DNA of 64,000 bases from JAJFUE01 sp041687335 (GTDB taxonomy: Bacteria > Sumerlaeota > Sumerlaeia > MVZB01). Where the stretch lies: positions 19,138 to 83,137 of the forward strand of contig JAWLCE010000019.1 in NCBI GenBank assembly GCA_041687335.1, written 5' to 3'. A program made the position numbers and the translations under genes. A model generated the notes under the pieces. That model ran no database searches and was not told the origin of the DNA. It saw nothing but the letters and a program-made list of their open reading frames with translations. Numbering within the stretch: the stretch's first letter is position 1; every line of letters begins with the position of its first letter. Positions 1 to 8,497 of the stretch are shown here, piece by piece.

Positions 1-1319
1 ATCACATAGCCAGGGATGATGCGGCTGGAGTTGGCGACGCAGCAGAGGACATTGGAGTAGCCCAATTTTGAGAAGTGAAAATTGGTCTCGCCCTCGCGGC
101 CGCCGTGCGGGTTGTGCGGATTGGCGCCGGGGGCGTCGGGGCCGATCCGGTTGATGGTCTGGTAATAGCTCATCGTTTCCCAGTCGCGGGCGATCGGCGC
201 GGGACCGGCATTAAAGAACGCGCGTTCGATCATGTCGGCCGCGCGGGCATCGCCGAGCACCCGCAGCCGCCAGCTCTGTGCGTGCATCCAGGCCGGGATG
301 TCGCAGGTCTCGGTGCAGCGCAGCGAGCCGATGCCCGACATGTATTCCTCGCCAGAGAGGACGCCGTGGGGCAACAGGTGGGTGCGCTCGGCCCACTGGT
401 AGGAGTCGAGCGCGCTGCGCCGCAGGGATTCGTCACCCGTCAGCAGGTAGCCGATCAGCGGCACGCGGATGTATTCGGCGAAGAGCACGGCGTGGCCCGA
501 GCCGTAGTCGCGTTGATCCGCCGCCCAGCCGGCCTCGCCGCAGGCCTCGCGGAAGGATTCGGAATTCACAAAGGCGAGGGCGGCGTCGCGGATGGTCTCA
601 TCGCCGGTCAGCCGGTAGACCTCAAACATCGGCTCCAGATTGGTGATGCCATAGGTTGTCCGGTAGTGGCCCAGTACCGCCGGCATCGCGAAGTCGCGAT
701 AGGCGATGCGCAGCGCCTCGAGCACCATGGCGTCGCCGGTGGCCTGGTAGTAGACCAGCAGCGCGCGGGCCAGGTGCGAGTGCGACCAGTTGTTGAAATC
801 GCCACGCTTGGTCTTTTCGTTATCGACGAAGTCTCGGTCCTTCCACCAGATCAGCGTGGACTGGCTGCGAATCGTATTTTCGACCACCGGATCGAGCCGC
901 GCGCCGACCTTTTCAATCAGGGCTTGGTCATCCAGGATCAGCCCCAGCCGCAGCGCCCCATCGAGCCAGTAGGCAGCCTGCTCGAGCGGCCAGCCGGTGC
1001 CTTCGGGGCCCGCGCCGGTGGCATTGATCTCGATCGCCTTCCAGCCGTCGCCGAAGACCACGTGATCGTTGTCGAGCTGGCCGACGATGCCGTCGCGCGC
1101 GGCGACGGCCCAGTCGCGCAACCAGCCGCGCGGCTGGATCGCCCCGGCCGGCAGGGGCTCCAGCGCCGGCGCGACCGCAGTCTCCGAGAGCGGCCGCGTC
1201 AGATCACAGCAGCCACCGACATGGCCGGCGGTATGCGACTGGCAAGCGAATGCCAATAGCGCCAGCGTGCAGGCCAGCCCGACGTGGACTCGGCGGAAAT
1301 CCAGGCGGTTGAGGTTCAT
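1..1319 (-). CDS. GH127-like (DUF1680) glycoside hydrolase lipoprotein, 3' end cut by window edge
   Basis: The 439 visible residues read open to the left edge, so the C-terminus is missing. The start at 1319 gives a hydrophobic leader ending in the lipobox-like LLAFAC (Cys26), which predicts a lipoprotein. The body opens with PLPAGAIQPRGWLRDW (about 56-70), the entry motif of DUF1680/GH127 proteins, followed by an alpha-toroid-like region. Metal and catalytic motifs are visible: TETC (Glu337, Cys339) and a Cys-Cys pair (426-427). In the GH127 beta-L-arabinofuranosidase HypBA1, a Glu, three Cys and a zinc ion form the active site in this pattern. Glu324 or Glu325 in GEEY could be the acid. This suggests release of terminal arabinofuranose or a related sugar from plant or microbial glycans, but substrate cannot be fixed from sequence. 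It lies 19 bp downstream of the BNR protein on the same strand. Confidence 0.8.
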   Translation of the reverse strand, partial: MNLNRLDFRRVHVGLACTLALLAFACQSHTAGHVGGCCDLTRPLSETAVAPALEPLPAGAIQPRGWLRDWAVAARDGIVGQLDNDHVVFGDGWKAIEINATGAGPEGTGWPLEQAAYWLDGALRLGLILDDQALIEKVGARLDPVVENTIRSQSTLIWWKDRDFVDNEKTKRGDFNNWSHSHLARALLVYYQATGDAMVLEALRIAYRDFAMPAVLGHYRTTYGITNLEPMFEVYRLTGDETIRDAALAFVNSESFREACGEAGWAADQRDYGSGHAVLFAEYIRVPLIGYLLTGDESLRRSALDSYQWAERTHLLPHGVLSGEEYMSGIGSLRCTETCDIPAWMHAQSWRLRVLGDARAADMIERAFFNAGPAPIARDWETMSYYQTINRIGPDAPGANPHNPHGGREGETNFHFSKLGYSNVLCCVANSSRIIPGYV

Positions 1320-1338
1320 CTTGCTTCAATCTCCGTTA

Positions 1339-2670
1339 TCAATCAATCAGTGCGACGACATCCAGATCGTAGTCGGTATAGGTGCGATATTCACCGCGAA
1401 GCCAGAGCAGGATCGTGCGGCCGGGCTCGCCCTCCGGCACCATCGGCCGCAGGTTGTCGCGGTCCGAATCGCGCGTAATGGGAGTCCAGGTCCAACTCGC
1501 CCCGCGGTCCTGGGTCTGGCCGCGGAAGATTTCGTAATGGCGCTTGCCGTCGGCTGCGCTGATCAACGGCGCGCCACTGGCGGGGTCGGCGTCGGTCGAG
1601 ATATAGACCACGTTGGGGTCGTGCGGGTCGAGCGCAAGCAGGCCGGTGTAGTCGTCTTCCTTGGGATAAAGGCGCGTGCCGGCGTAAGCCATTTGATGCA
1701 CGTCCCAAAGCTCGCCATCCCAGCGCGCATAGAAGTAACGGTGGTCGTCGCCGCCCTGGCCGCGCGGCAGGCCTGCGGAGTTCATCTGGACCGAAAACGC
1801 GATGTAGGGACATTCCTTCTCGTCGAGCCGGATCTCGGTGGACCAGGCGACGTTGTCGGGGCCGCCCTGATAGATGAGCGTGCCCTGCTCGGGCCGCTCC
1901 AGGCCTTGTGTGAATTCGCGGATCGGCTTGCCGTCGCTGCTGTTCAGCATCCCGTCGCGATAGAAGATATGATAAATGCTGTTGTCGTAGTCGCGGGGGT
2001 GGCCCTCGGTGTAGATCATGTGGATCGCGTCGCGGCCGTTGGATGTGTAGCGCATGTAGGGGCGGTGGCGGAACTGGCTCGGCACGTCGATGATGATATG
2101 CCCACCCTGCCAGCTCTGGCCGAGATCGTCGCTCCAGACCACAGATGGCTTGAACGAGGCGTCAAGGCCGCGGAAGAAGTTGTAGATGCGGTTGTTCTCG
2201 GCGCTGAGCATGTGCGGGTTGGAATAGCTGACCTGAGTCCGCGTGGTCGGCTCGTGGGTCAGGTTGGGGCCCCAGGCGAGCGGGTCGCCGGGTTCGGAGA
2301 TCCGGTAGTGGAAAAAGCTTTCCGGGTTATGCTTGCTGTAGATCGTCAGCAGGCGGTTGTCGGGGCGGAGCAGAAAGACCGGCGAGTTGTGGTCGTCGGC
2401 CTGAAGCCGGTCGTGCAGCTCGACGATGCTGGTCTGGCCGCTGGCCAGGTCGTGGACGATGGCTTCGATGTCGCCCTTGCGCTCGGGGTCGAATCGCCCG
2501 TTGGCGACCGTGCCGACGATCAGTTTGCCGTCCCAGACGATGGTGCGCGGGTCCTCGAACCAGCACCAGCCGCCGTCATTGCTCAGCACGATCGGCTCGC
2601 GTTGGGCGGCCAGGGCGGTGGCGGCCCAAAGCATCAGCGCCAGCGCCGCGAAGAGTTGGAACTGCCTCAT
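1339..2670 (-). CDS. Exported BNR-repeat (BNR_4-like) protein
   Basis: A 443-residue protein with a clear signal peptide (MRQFQLFAALALMLWAATALA). The start at 2670 is preceded by an AGGA ribosome site about 9 bases upstream; a longer reading frame exists but would bury the signal peptide. The body matches the BNR_4 pattern: GGWCWFEDPRTIV near the N-terminus, then YSKHN, SYSNPHML, RPYMRY and YTEGHPRDYDNSIYH, which are typical of secreted sialidase-fold propellers often found beside polysaccharide lyases and glycosidases. No catalytic residues of true sialidases could be assigned, so a carbohydrate-binding or lyase-accessory role is as likely as hydrolysis. It lies directly upstream of the GH127-like lipoprotein and is probably co-transcribed with it. 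Confidence 0.8.
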   Translation of the reverse strand: MRQFQLFAALALMLWAATALAAQREPIVLSNDGGWCWFEDPRTIVWDGKLIVGTVANGRFDPERKGDIEAIVHDLASGQTSIVELHDRLQADDHNSPVFLLRPDNRLLTIYSKHNPESFFHYRISEPGDPLAWGPNLTHEPTTRTQVSYSNPHMLSAENNRIYNFFRGLDASFKPSVVWSDDLGQSWQGGHIIIDVPSQFRHRPYMRYTSNGRDAIHMIYTEGHPRDYDNSIYHIFYRDGMLNSSDGKPIREFTQGLERPEQGTLIYQGGPDNVAWSTEIRLDEKECPYIAFSVQMNSAGLPRGQGGDDHRYFYARWDGELWDVHQMAYAGTRLYPKEDDYTGLLALDPHDPNVVYISTDADPASGAPLISAADGKRHYEIFRGQTQDRGASWTWTPITRDSDRDNLRPMVPEGEPGRTILLWLRGEYRTYTDYDLDVVALID

Positions 2671-2707
2671 GATGAATATCCTTTTCTGCAGGCGATGTTC
2701 GGTATCA

Positions 2708-3283
2708 CTAAAACTGGACCTTGGGCGTCGTGCGCTCGATGGCATTTTCAACTTCGAAATATTCCTCGACCTTGAAACCAAGCGAGCCGGCCACCAGGTT
2801 GGCCGGGAAGATCTGGATGCGGGTATTCAGGTCGCGCACGTTGGCGTTATAGAAGCGGCGGGCGGCCTGGATGCGGTCCTCGGTGTTGGCCAGCTCCTGC
2901 TGAAGGTGCATGAAGTTGACGTTCGCCTTGAGGTCGGGATACGCCTCGGAGAGCGCGAAAAGCTGGCGCAGCCCGCCCACCAGGACGTTCTCGTCACGGG
3001 CCTGGCTGGCCGGCGAGCCGGTCGAGGCCGCCGCCCGGTTGCGAGCCTCGATTACGCGCTCGAGCACCTCGCGCTCATGGGCGGCATAGCCCTTGACGGT
3101 CTCGACCAGGTTGGGGATCAGGTCATAGCGGCGCTTGAGTTCGGTGTCGATGCCCGACCAGGACTCACGCACATGCTGGCGCAGCCGCACAAGGCCGTTG
3201 TATGTGGTGATCAGCCAGAGCAGCGGCAGCAGCAGGATGACGACAACGATCACCAGCGGAATCCAGGCCTCAGGTCCATTCAT
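2708..3283 (-). CDS. lemA: LemA family membrane protein
   Basis: A 191-residue protein with one N-terminal transmembrane segment (about residues 8-27) and the LemA core that follows: YNGLVRLRQHVRESWSGID, then RRYDLIPNLVETVKGYA, and a C-terminal helix region ending in FKVEEYFEV. This is the usual length for LemA. The family forms long helical bundles anchored in the membrane, and its molecular role is poorly defined. The start at 3283 has a purine-rich AAGGGGG site about 9 bases upstream. It lies 15 bp after the DUF3137-like gene, an association seen in many genomes, which suggests a two-gene transcription unit. Confidence 0.92.
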   Translation of the reverse strand: MNGPEAWIPLVIVVVILLLPLLWLITTYNGLVRLRQHVRESWSGIDTELKRRYDLIPNLVETVKGYAAHEREVLERVIEARNRAAASTGSPASQARDENVLVGGLRQLFALSEAYPDLKANVNFMHLQQELANTEDRIQAARRFYNANVRDLNTRIQIFPANLVAGSLGFKVEEYFEVENAIERTTPKVQF

Positions 3284-3298
3284 CTTTGGGTGCCCCCT

Positions 3299-3991
3299 TT
3301 AACTCATGCGTTGCAGGTCGCGAATGACATATTCAGGCAGACCGTCGAGCAAACCGCAAACGGTTTCGACGGCTGATTGATAGTCGGCCGCCGAGAAGCG
3401 TCCGTTTCCCCAGATGATCACGCCGCGCGGCTCGAACTGGAGGCTGCGCATCGGCCGCGACATCAGGAACTCGATGGCACGCACATGGAGCACGTCATAG
3501 GCCCAGCGACGGTCCTCGGCGGTGACGTGGAAGCGGCGGCTGAACTCGGCCGATTCAAAATTGATGTCGCCGCCGCCGAAGAAGGCGCCCAGCTTGTCAA
3601 AAACGCTTTCGGGGCGGATCGCCAATGGCTTGAGGCGCAGCGGGCTTTCGAGGATCACGGCCGAAAAGTGATGGTGGTGCGTTTGCCGCCGACCCTTGTT
3701 GTCGGTGGAGTAGGTTTCATAGTGGTAGTCGAAGGCCATCAGGGCGCGCCCGCCCCAGTCGCCGCGGATGATGTTCTCGCCGTAGCGGTTGGAGCCCTCG
3801 CGCAGGCAGCGGAAGTCCGGCCAGCGATCGTCGATGGTCTTGTCGCGCGCCCGCTCGAAGCTCAGGCCATGCGCCCCCGCCCAAGCCGCCAGTTCCTCGC
3901 GACGCCGGCGGGCCTGCACCGCGCCGACAATGATCATGACAACAACCAAGATGACAAAAAGGATGATAAGCAGCGGTCCGGCTTCGGGCAT
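3299..3991 (-). CDS. DUF3137-like membrane-anchored protein
   Basis: A 230-residue protein with an N-terminal transmembrane helix (about residues 6-25), a basic stop-transfer stretch (QARRRREE) and a soluble domain. Features of the soluble part include FDYHYETYS, a histidine cluster in QTHHHHFSAV, FESAEFSRRFHV and a C-terminal YVIRDLQRM. This arrangement resembles DUF3137 / galanin-like proteins that sit next to LemA, but I assign it by pattern and context only. An AGGA site lies 7 bases before the start. Function unknown; probably works with LemA at the membrane. Confidence 0.65.
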   Translation of the reverse strand: MPEAGPLLIILFVILVVVMIIVGAVQARRRREELAAWAGAHGLSFERARDKTIDDRWPDFRCLREGSNRYGENIIRGDWGGRALMAFDYHYETYSTDNKGRRQTHHHHFSAVILESPLRLKPLAIRPESVFDKLGAFFGGGDINFESAEFSRRFHVTAEDRRWAYDVLHVRAIEFLMSRPMRSLQFEPRGVIIWGNGRFSAADYQSAVETVCGLLDGLPEYVIRDLQRMS

Positions 3992-4097
3992 TGGTGGGTC
4001 CTGTTCAGTGAAGAACTTTGCGGTCTCTAAATCTGACGGCTCGCTTAATTCAGCCTCAAGGGGCCGTGGGAAATCATGAGGTCAATGTTCCAGCTTT

Positions 4098-4147
4098 TCA
4101 ACCTTGATCATCATGGTTGACAGGCGCAGGTAAGAATGTAATACAAT
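4098..4147 (+). promoter_or_regulatory. Promoter and dyad operator of the toxin-antitoxin pair
   Basis: A perfect TTGACA -35 element (4117-4122) is followed after 19 bases by TACAAT (4142-4147), five of six matches to the -10 consensus; TAATAC at 4139 is an alternative with 16-base spacing. A perfect 6-base inverted repeat, TCAACC (4098-4103) and GGTTGA (4115-4120), overlaps the -35 box. Type II systems with AbrB-type antitoxins commonly autorepress through such dyads. This is an inference from position and symmetry. Confidence 0.55.
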
Positions 4148-4167
4148 CATACAAGAGGTTTCGACTG

Positions 4168-4461
4168 ATGCCCACCCATGAGGAAACCATGCGCTTCCTT
4201 CGTGATTTTCGGTCCATGACGGCCGCGCGGCAGAAGCTTTTTCTGGAAAGCGTGGCCAAGTTTGCCTCCGACTTGGCTGGACATTCATTCCGCAAATCGC
4301 TTCGCATCAAGCGCTTCCAAGGGCACGACGGGGTCTGGGAAATGACCTGGGGCGCCGACGGGCGCGCATTGTTCCGCTATGGCGATGAACGGCTGCCGGG
4401 GCATCAGCACATCATCTGGTTGCGCGTGGGCGGCCATGAAATATTTTCGGATGAGGTTTAA
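4168..4461 (+). CDS. RelE-like toxin of a type II toxin-antitoxin pair
   Basis: A 97-residue basic protein. The start at 4168 is chosen because AGAGG lies 9 bases upstream; a longer frame opening at 4117 would start inside the promoter. The C-terminal half has the RelE/ParE-fold pattern of small mRNA-interferase-like toxins: LRIKRFQGHDGVWEMTW, then DGRALFRYGDE and HHIIW-like HQHIIWLRVGGHEIF. The N-terminal half is an amphipathic helix (THEETMRFLRDF, then KLFLESVAKFASDL). The AbrB-like gene starts one base after its stop. Likely activity is ribosome-dependent or free mRNA cleavage, but the catalytic residues cannot be assigned with confidence. Confidence 0.65.
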   Translation: MPTHEETMRFLRDFRSMTAARQKLFLESVAKFASDLAGHSFRKSLRIKRFQGHDGVWEMTWGADGRALFRYGDERLPGHQHIIWLRVGGHEIFSDEV

Positions 4462-4462
4462 C

Positions 4463-4753
4463 ATGCAGTCCAATATCACCACCAAGGGACAGATCACGCT
4501 GCCGGCGGAGCTGCGCAAGCGATTCGGCATGGAGACCGGACAGAAGGTGATTTTCGTGCCGACCGAGCAGGGAATCCTGGTCAAGCCCGTTCGCGTGGTT
4601 GACTTGACGCAGGAGCCGAAATGGAAGAAAGCCCTTGAGCAGTCACTGGCCGAGGCGGAGGCGGGCAAGACCCGCTCCTTTGGCAGCAGTGAAGAATTTC
4701 TCGACCATCTGGCGGCCGAATCGAAGCGCCCGCAGCGTGGACGCAAGCCCTAG
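4463..4753 (+). CDS. AbrB/MazE-type antitoxin
   Basis: A 96-residue protein. Residues 1-45 form a SpoVT/AbrB swapped-hairpin domain, seen in ITTKGQITLPAELRKRFGM followed by GQKVIFVPTEQGILVKPV. The rest is an acidic, helical tail (WKKALEQSLAEAEAGK, EEFLDHLAAES) of the kind that wraps a toxin. GAGG lies 6 bases before the start. The order toxin then antitoxin is reversed from classic MazEF. A RelE-like toxin with an AbrB-like antitoxin recalls the YhaV/PrlF pairing. It should neutralise the upstream toxin and repress the shared promoter. Confidence 0.82.
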   Translation: MQSNITTKGQITLPAELRKRFGMETGQKVIFVPTEQGILVKPVRVVDLTQEPKWKKALEQSLAEAEAGKTRSFGSSEEFLDHLAAESKRPQRGRKP

Positions 4754-4789
4754 GGATCGTTCGTAGTTCCGCCTTCAAGCGGGACGAGC

Positions 4790-6133
4790 TCAATCCTGGC
4801 GCTTGTCGATGACGCGTTTGGCCTTGCCCTCGCTGCGCTGGATGGCGTGGGGCTCGACCAGGCGCACTCTGACGCGCAGGCCGACGGTGTGCTCGATCGC
4901 CTTGCCGATTTTGTTTTGCAGGTCCTCGAGCGCGCGCACGCGGTCGCTGAACAGCTCAGGGGTAACCTCGACCTGGACTTCGACCTGATCCAGTCCCTTG
5001 TCGCGTGTCAGCACGATCTGGTAGTGGGGCAACGTGCCCTCGACCGACAGCAGGGCGGCCTCAATTTGGGAGGGGAACAGGTTGACGCCGCGGATGATCA
5101 GCATGTCGTCGCTGCGGCGGCCGATGCGGCGGATGCGGCGGATGGTGCGCCCGCACGCGCATGGGGCGGTGTGGAGTGTCGTGATGTCCCGCGTGCGGTA
5201 GCGGATCATCGGCATGGCTTCCTTGCTGAGGGTGGTCAGCACCAGCTCGCCCTCGGTGCCGTCGGGCAGGGGATCGCCGCTGACCGGGTCGATGATCTCG
5301 GGGTAGAAGTGATCCTCGAAGATGTGCAGCCCGTCCTGCGCCTGGCATTGGCTGGCCACGCCGGGGCCAATGATCTCGGAGAGGCCATAGATATCAAAAG
5401 CCTTGATGCCGGCCTCCTTTTCGATGTGGCGGCGCATGCCGTCGGTCCAGGGCTCGGCGCCGAAGACGCCGGCGCGCAGCGGCAGCTCGCTCAAGTCGAT
5501 GCCCATCTCGCGCGCGCGTTCGACCAGGTGGGTGAAATAGCTGGGCGTCGAACAGATGGCCGTCACGCCGAAATCCTTCATCACCATGATCTGGCGGTCG
5601 GTATTGCCGCCCGAAATCGGGATGACCATGGCGCCGAGCGCCTCGGCGCCATAATGCGCCCCCAGTCCGCCGGTGAACAACCCATAGCCGTAGGCGTTCT
5701 GGATCACGTCGCCCTTGTGCAGGCCGCAGGCGGCAAAGGTGCGCAGCATGACCTGCGTCCAGACGTCCAGGTCGCGCTGGGTGTAAGCCACCACGATTGG
5801 CTTGCCGGTGGTGCCGCTCGAGGCATGCAGGCGCACGATCTCGCTGGCGGGGCTGGCGAACAGGCCGAAGGGGTAGCTGTCGCGCAGGTCGGTCTTGACG
5901 GTGAAGGGCAGCGCCGCGAGGTCCTCGAGCGTGGCGAGCGAGGCGGGCGTCAGCCCGCGCGCATCCATCCGCTGGCGGAAGAGCGCCACGTGCTGATAGG
6001 CGCGCTCGACGATGGCGCGTAGGCGGGCCAGTTGCAGCTCGCGCAGCCGCGCCGCCGGCAGGTAATCGATGGCGCTGGCCGGGTGAACCGGCGTCGCCGT
6101 GGTCGTGGATTCGCATACCTCAAGCATCGCCAT
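4790..6133 (-). CDS. paaK: Phenylacetate-CoA ligase family protein
   Basis: A 447-residue acyl-adenylate enzyme of usual PaaK length. Motifs in order: YQHVALFRQRMD (N-terminal), SSGTTGKP (AMP/phosphate loop, about 105-112), YGYGLFTGGLG, DIYGLSEIIGPG, YRTRDIT and the C-terminal hinge RSDDMLIIRGVNLFPSQIE. A CACG metal-binding-like pair (PCACGR) lies before the hinge. It makes aryl-acetyl-CoA from arylacetates with ATP, or could run in reverse in an energy-conserving step. It is the last gene of a unit with iorA and iorB, the usual pairing for arylpyruvate metabolism. The start at 6133 has AAGGCG upstream. Confidence 0.92.
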   Translation of the reverse strand: MAMLEVCESTTTATPVHPASAIDYLPAARLRELQLARLRAIVERAYQHVALFRQRMDARGLTPASLATLEDLAALPFTVKTDLRDSYPFGLFASPASEIVRLHASSGTTGKPIVVAYTQRDLDVWTQVMLRTFAACGLHKGDVIQNAYGYGLFTGGLGAHYGAEALGAMVIPISGGNTDRQIMVMKDFGVTAICSTPSYFTHLVERAREMGIDLSELPLRAGVFGAEPWTDGMRRHIEKEAGIKAFDIYGLSEIIGPGVASQCQAQDGLHIFEDHFYPEIIDPVSGDPLPDGTEGELVLTTLSKEAMPMIRYRTRDITTLHTAPCACGRTIRRIRRIGRRSDDMLIIRGVNLFPSQIEAALLSVEGTLPHYQIVLTRDKGLDQVEVQVEVTPELFSDRVRALEDLQNKIGKAIEHTVGLRVRVRLVEPHAIQRSEGKAKRVIDKRQD

Positions 6134-6163
6134 TCGCCTTGCCGATGGAATAAGTCAACCGTA

Positions 6164-6658
6164 TCAGAGCTGATGCGGCCTCGCCAGCGCCGCCTCGCGC
6201 CCCAGCGCAAAAGCCTTCTCGTTGATGGCGTGCAGCTTGGCGGGCAGTGTCGCGTGCAGGGCTGCCAGCCACTGGGCCTCGGTGAATTCGAGGTGGGCAC
6301 TGAGGGCGCCCATCAGGGCGGTGTTCAGGCTGCGGCCCAGTTCGTCCGCCGCGGCGGCCAGCATCGCCGGCTCGATCAGCACCCCGCCCTCCTTGAGGCG
6401 CGGGCGGGCGACGTCGACCCAATCCGCGGCCAGGCAGACGACGAGGTCGGCCGCCGCCGGGGGCACCATCGGGCTGAGAACGCGCTCGCCGTAGCGCACG
6501 TCGCTCATGACTGTGCCGCCACGCTGGCTCATGCCGTGGACCTCGCTCTTCTTGACGTCAAGCCCGGCCTCGAAGGCCACGCGCGAGAGCATGTCGGAGG
6601 CGGTCAGCACCCCCTGCCCGCCAAGGCCCGAGATAACGATATTGGTGACTTGCTGCAT
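6164..6658 (-). CDS. iorB: Indolepyruvate ferredoxin oxidoreductase, beta subunit
   Basis: A 164-residue protein with the 2-oxoacid:acceptor oxidoreductase gamma-domain pattern: NIVISGLGGQGVLTAS at the N-terminus, KKSEVHGMSQRGGTVMSDVRYG (about 36-57) and a Rossmann-like DLVVCLAADW. It is a little shorter than many IorB proteins. With IorA it converts aryl 2-oxoacids such as indolepyruvate and phenylpyruvate to aryl-acetyl-CoA and CO2, passing electrons to ferredoxin. It lies between iorA (83 bp upstream) and paaK (30 bp downstream). Confidence 0.93.
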   Translation of the reverse strand: MQQVTNIVISGLGGQGVLTASDMLSRVAFEAGLDVKKSEVHGMSQRGGTVMSDVRYGERVLSPMVPPAAADLVVCLAADWVDVARPRLKEGGVLIEPAMLAAAADELGRSLNTALMGALSAHLEFTEAQWLAALHATLPAKLHAINEKAFALGREAALARPHQL

Positions 6659-6741
6659 GACTGAATCTCCAGGAACTCCATGAAAAAATGATGTCCCGCC
6701 GCGCCCGAAGTCGCTCGGCGCCCCATGGCGCGGCCGGGGGA

Positions 6742-8373
6742 TTATTCGGCCGCCGTGCCGGCGGTCTGCTGGTTTGCCTTCTCGTATTGCCGGATCTTGC
6801 CGGCGGCGAGGATGCAGGCGCGGCGCACGACGATCAGCGAGGGCTCGCCAGCCGCCAGCGACTCGACCATCAGCGCCTCGAGCCGATCGGCTTCCTTGAT
6901 CGGATCCACCGTAAAGACGCGCTGGATTCCGACGGCACGAGCCAACGCCTCGATGTCGACCCGGTGCGCGGGCGTATGATCAAGCGAGCGGCCGGTGCCT
7001 GGGTGCTCCTGCAGGCCGGTCATGGCCGTGGTGCCGTTGTCGAGCACCAGCACGACGTGGCCGGTGGGGGGAGGGTTGTAGACCATCTCGACCAGGCCGG
7101 TGATGCCGCTGTGGATAAAGGTTGAGTCGCCGATGACGCTCACGACGCGGCGGGCCTCGTCGGCCGGCAGGGCGTGGCGCAGGCCCAGTCCAATCGTGAT
7201 CGAGCCGCCCATGCAGACGCAGGTATGCATGGCGTTGAAGGGCGGCAGCACGCCGAGCGTGTAGCAGCCGATGTCGCCGGCGACGATGCAATCGAGTTTT
7301 TTAAGCGCCATGAAGCTTTCGCGGTGCGGGCAGCCCTGGCACAGTTGCGGCGGCTTGCCACGCGTGGCGGCGGGTTCGGGGCTGGTGTCGCCGCTGATGA
7401 TGCGACGTACGCGCGCCACGTCCAGCTCGCCCAGTCGCATCGGCTCGGGCTTGCTCTGGACGGGGATGCCGGCCGCGCGCAGGGTCTCGGCCATCCAGGG
7501 ATCGCCCTCCTCGATGGCGATCACGCGCTCGAAGCGGGCTACGAAGGCACGAATGCGCTCCAGCGGCAGCGGCCAGGTCAGGCCCAGCTTGAGCAGCGGC
7601 ACGTCGGGCGCGGCCTCGCGCGCATGCATCGCCGCCACGCCGGCGGCGATCAGCCCGAGCGGACCCTCGCCGGGCCACTCCTCGTTGAGGGTCGAGTCCT
7701 CGTTCCAGCGCGCGATCTCGGCGATCTTGCCGAGCAGGCGGGCATGGGCCGGACGGGCATAAGCCGGGATCATCACCCGGCTGGGGACGTCGGCGCGCCA
7801 GGCGGGCAGCGGCGGCGCGGCCAGGGTGCAGGCCGGCTGCACAATGGTCTTGCTGTGGCAGACGCGCGTGGTCAGGCGCAGCATGACCGGCAGGTGCCAG
7901 CGCTCGCTCAGCTCCAGGGCGCGCAGCATGAAGTCGTAGGCCTCCTGGGAGTCGGAGGGCTCGATCATCGGGATGCGTGCCGCCGGGGCGTAGTGGCGGT
8001 TGTCCTGTTCATTCTGGCTGGAGGCCATCCCCGGGTCGTCGGCGGAGATCAGCACCAGGCCGCCATCCACGCCCGTATAGGTGGCCGTGAAGAGCGGATC
8101 GGCGGCGACGTTGATGCCGACATGTTTCATCGTGACCAGCACGCGCGCGCCGGCAAAGGCGGCCCCCAGGCCGACCTCGAGCGCCACCTTCTCGTTGGGC
8201 GCCCACTGGGCGTGCCCCCCCAGCAGCGCAAAGTTTTCAAGAATTTCAGTGGAAGGGGTGCCGGGGTAGCCGGTGCCCAGGCCGACGCCGGCGTCGAGGG
8301 CGGCCCTGGCGATGGCCTCGTTGCCGCTGAGCAGCAGTCGGGGCGGGGTTTGATCCATGGACTTCACGAACAT
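6742..8373 (-). CDS. iorA: Indolepyruvate ferredoxin oxidoreductase, alpha subunit, without C-terminal ferredoxin domain
   Basis: About 543 residues. The N-terminal pyrimidine-like domain shows LLLSGNEAIARAALDAG, TGYPGTPSTEI and NVAADPLF; the C-terminal thiamine-diphosphate domain shows CQGCPHRESF, GDIGCYTLGVLPP and SVIGDSTFIHSGITGL. The enzyme oxidises arylpyruvates with IorB. Typical IorA proteins run to about 600-650 residues and end in a ferredoxin domain with two CxxCxxC clusters. Here the protein stops at RRACILAAGKIRQ plus a short tail, where that domain would begin, and the 83 bp to iorB hold no cysteine-rich remnant. The start is uncertain: 8406, 8373 and 8358 are all in frame and none has a good ribosome site. 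Confidence 0.9.
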   Translation of the reverse strand: MFVKSMDQTPPRLLLSGNEAIARAALDAGVGLGTGYPGTPSTEILENFALLGGHAQWAPNEKVALEVGLGAAFAGARVLVTMKHVGINVAADPLFTATYTGVDGGLVLISADDPGMASSQNEQDNRHYAPAARIPMIEPSDSQEAYDFMLRALELSERWHLPVMLRLTTRVCHSKTIVQPACTLAAPPLPAWRADVPSRVMIPAYARPAHARLLGKIAEIARWNEDSTLNEEWPGEGPLGLIAAGVAAMHAREAAPDVPLLKLGLTWPLPLERIRAFVARFERVIAIEEGDPWMAETLRAAGIPVQSKPEPMRLGELDVARVRRIISGDTSPEPAATRGKPPQLCQGCPHRESFMALKKLDCIVAGDIGCYTLGVLPPFNAMHTCVCMGGSITIGLGLRHALPADEARRVVSVIGDSTFIHSGITGLVEMVYNPPPTGHVVLVLDNGTTAMTGLQEHPGTGRSLDHTPAHRVDIEALARAVGIQRVFTVDPIKEADRLEALMVESLAAGEPSLIVVRRACILAAGKIRQYEKANQQTAGTAAE

Positions 8374-8497
8374 CTCCGGACGGCAAAGTGAGGGGGCGCG
8401 GCGCAAACCCGCCCCGACTAACGGAATAGCGGGTCATTCTAGCCTGCCCGCGCGCACCGGGCAACGCCAAACGACGGGCCGCGAGCGGTTCCAAGTG

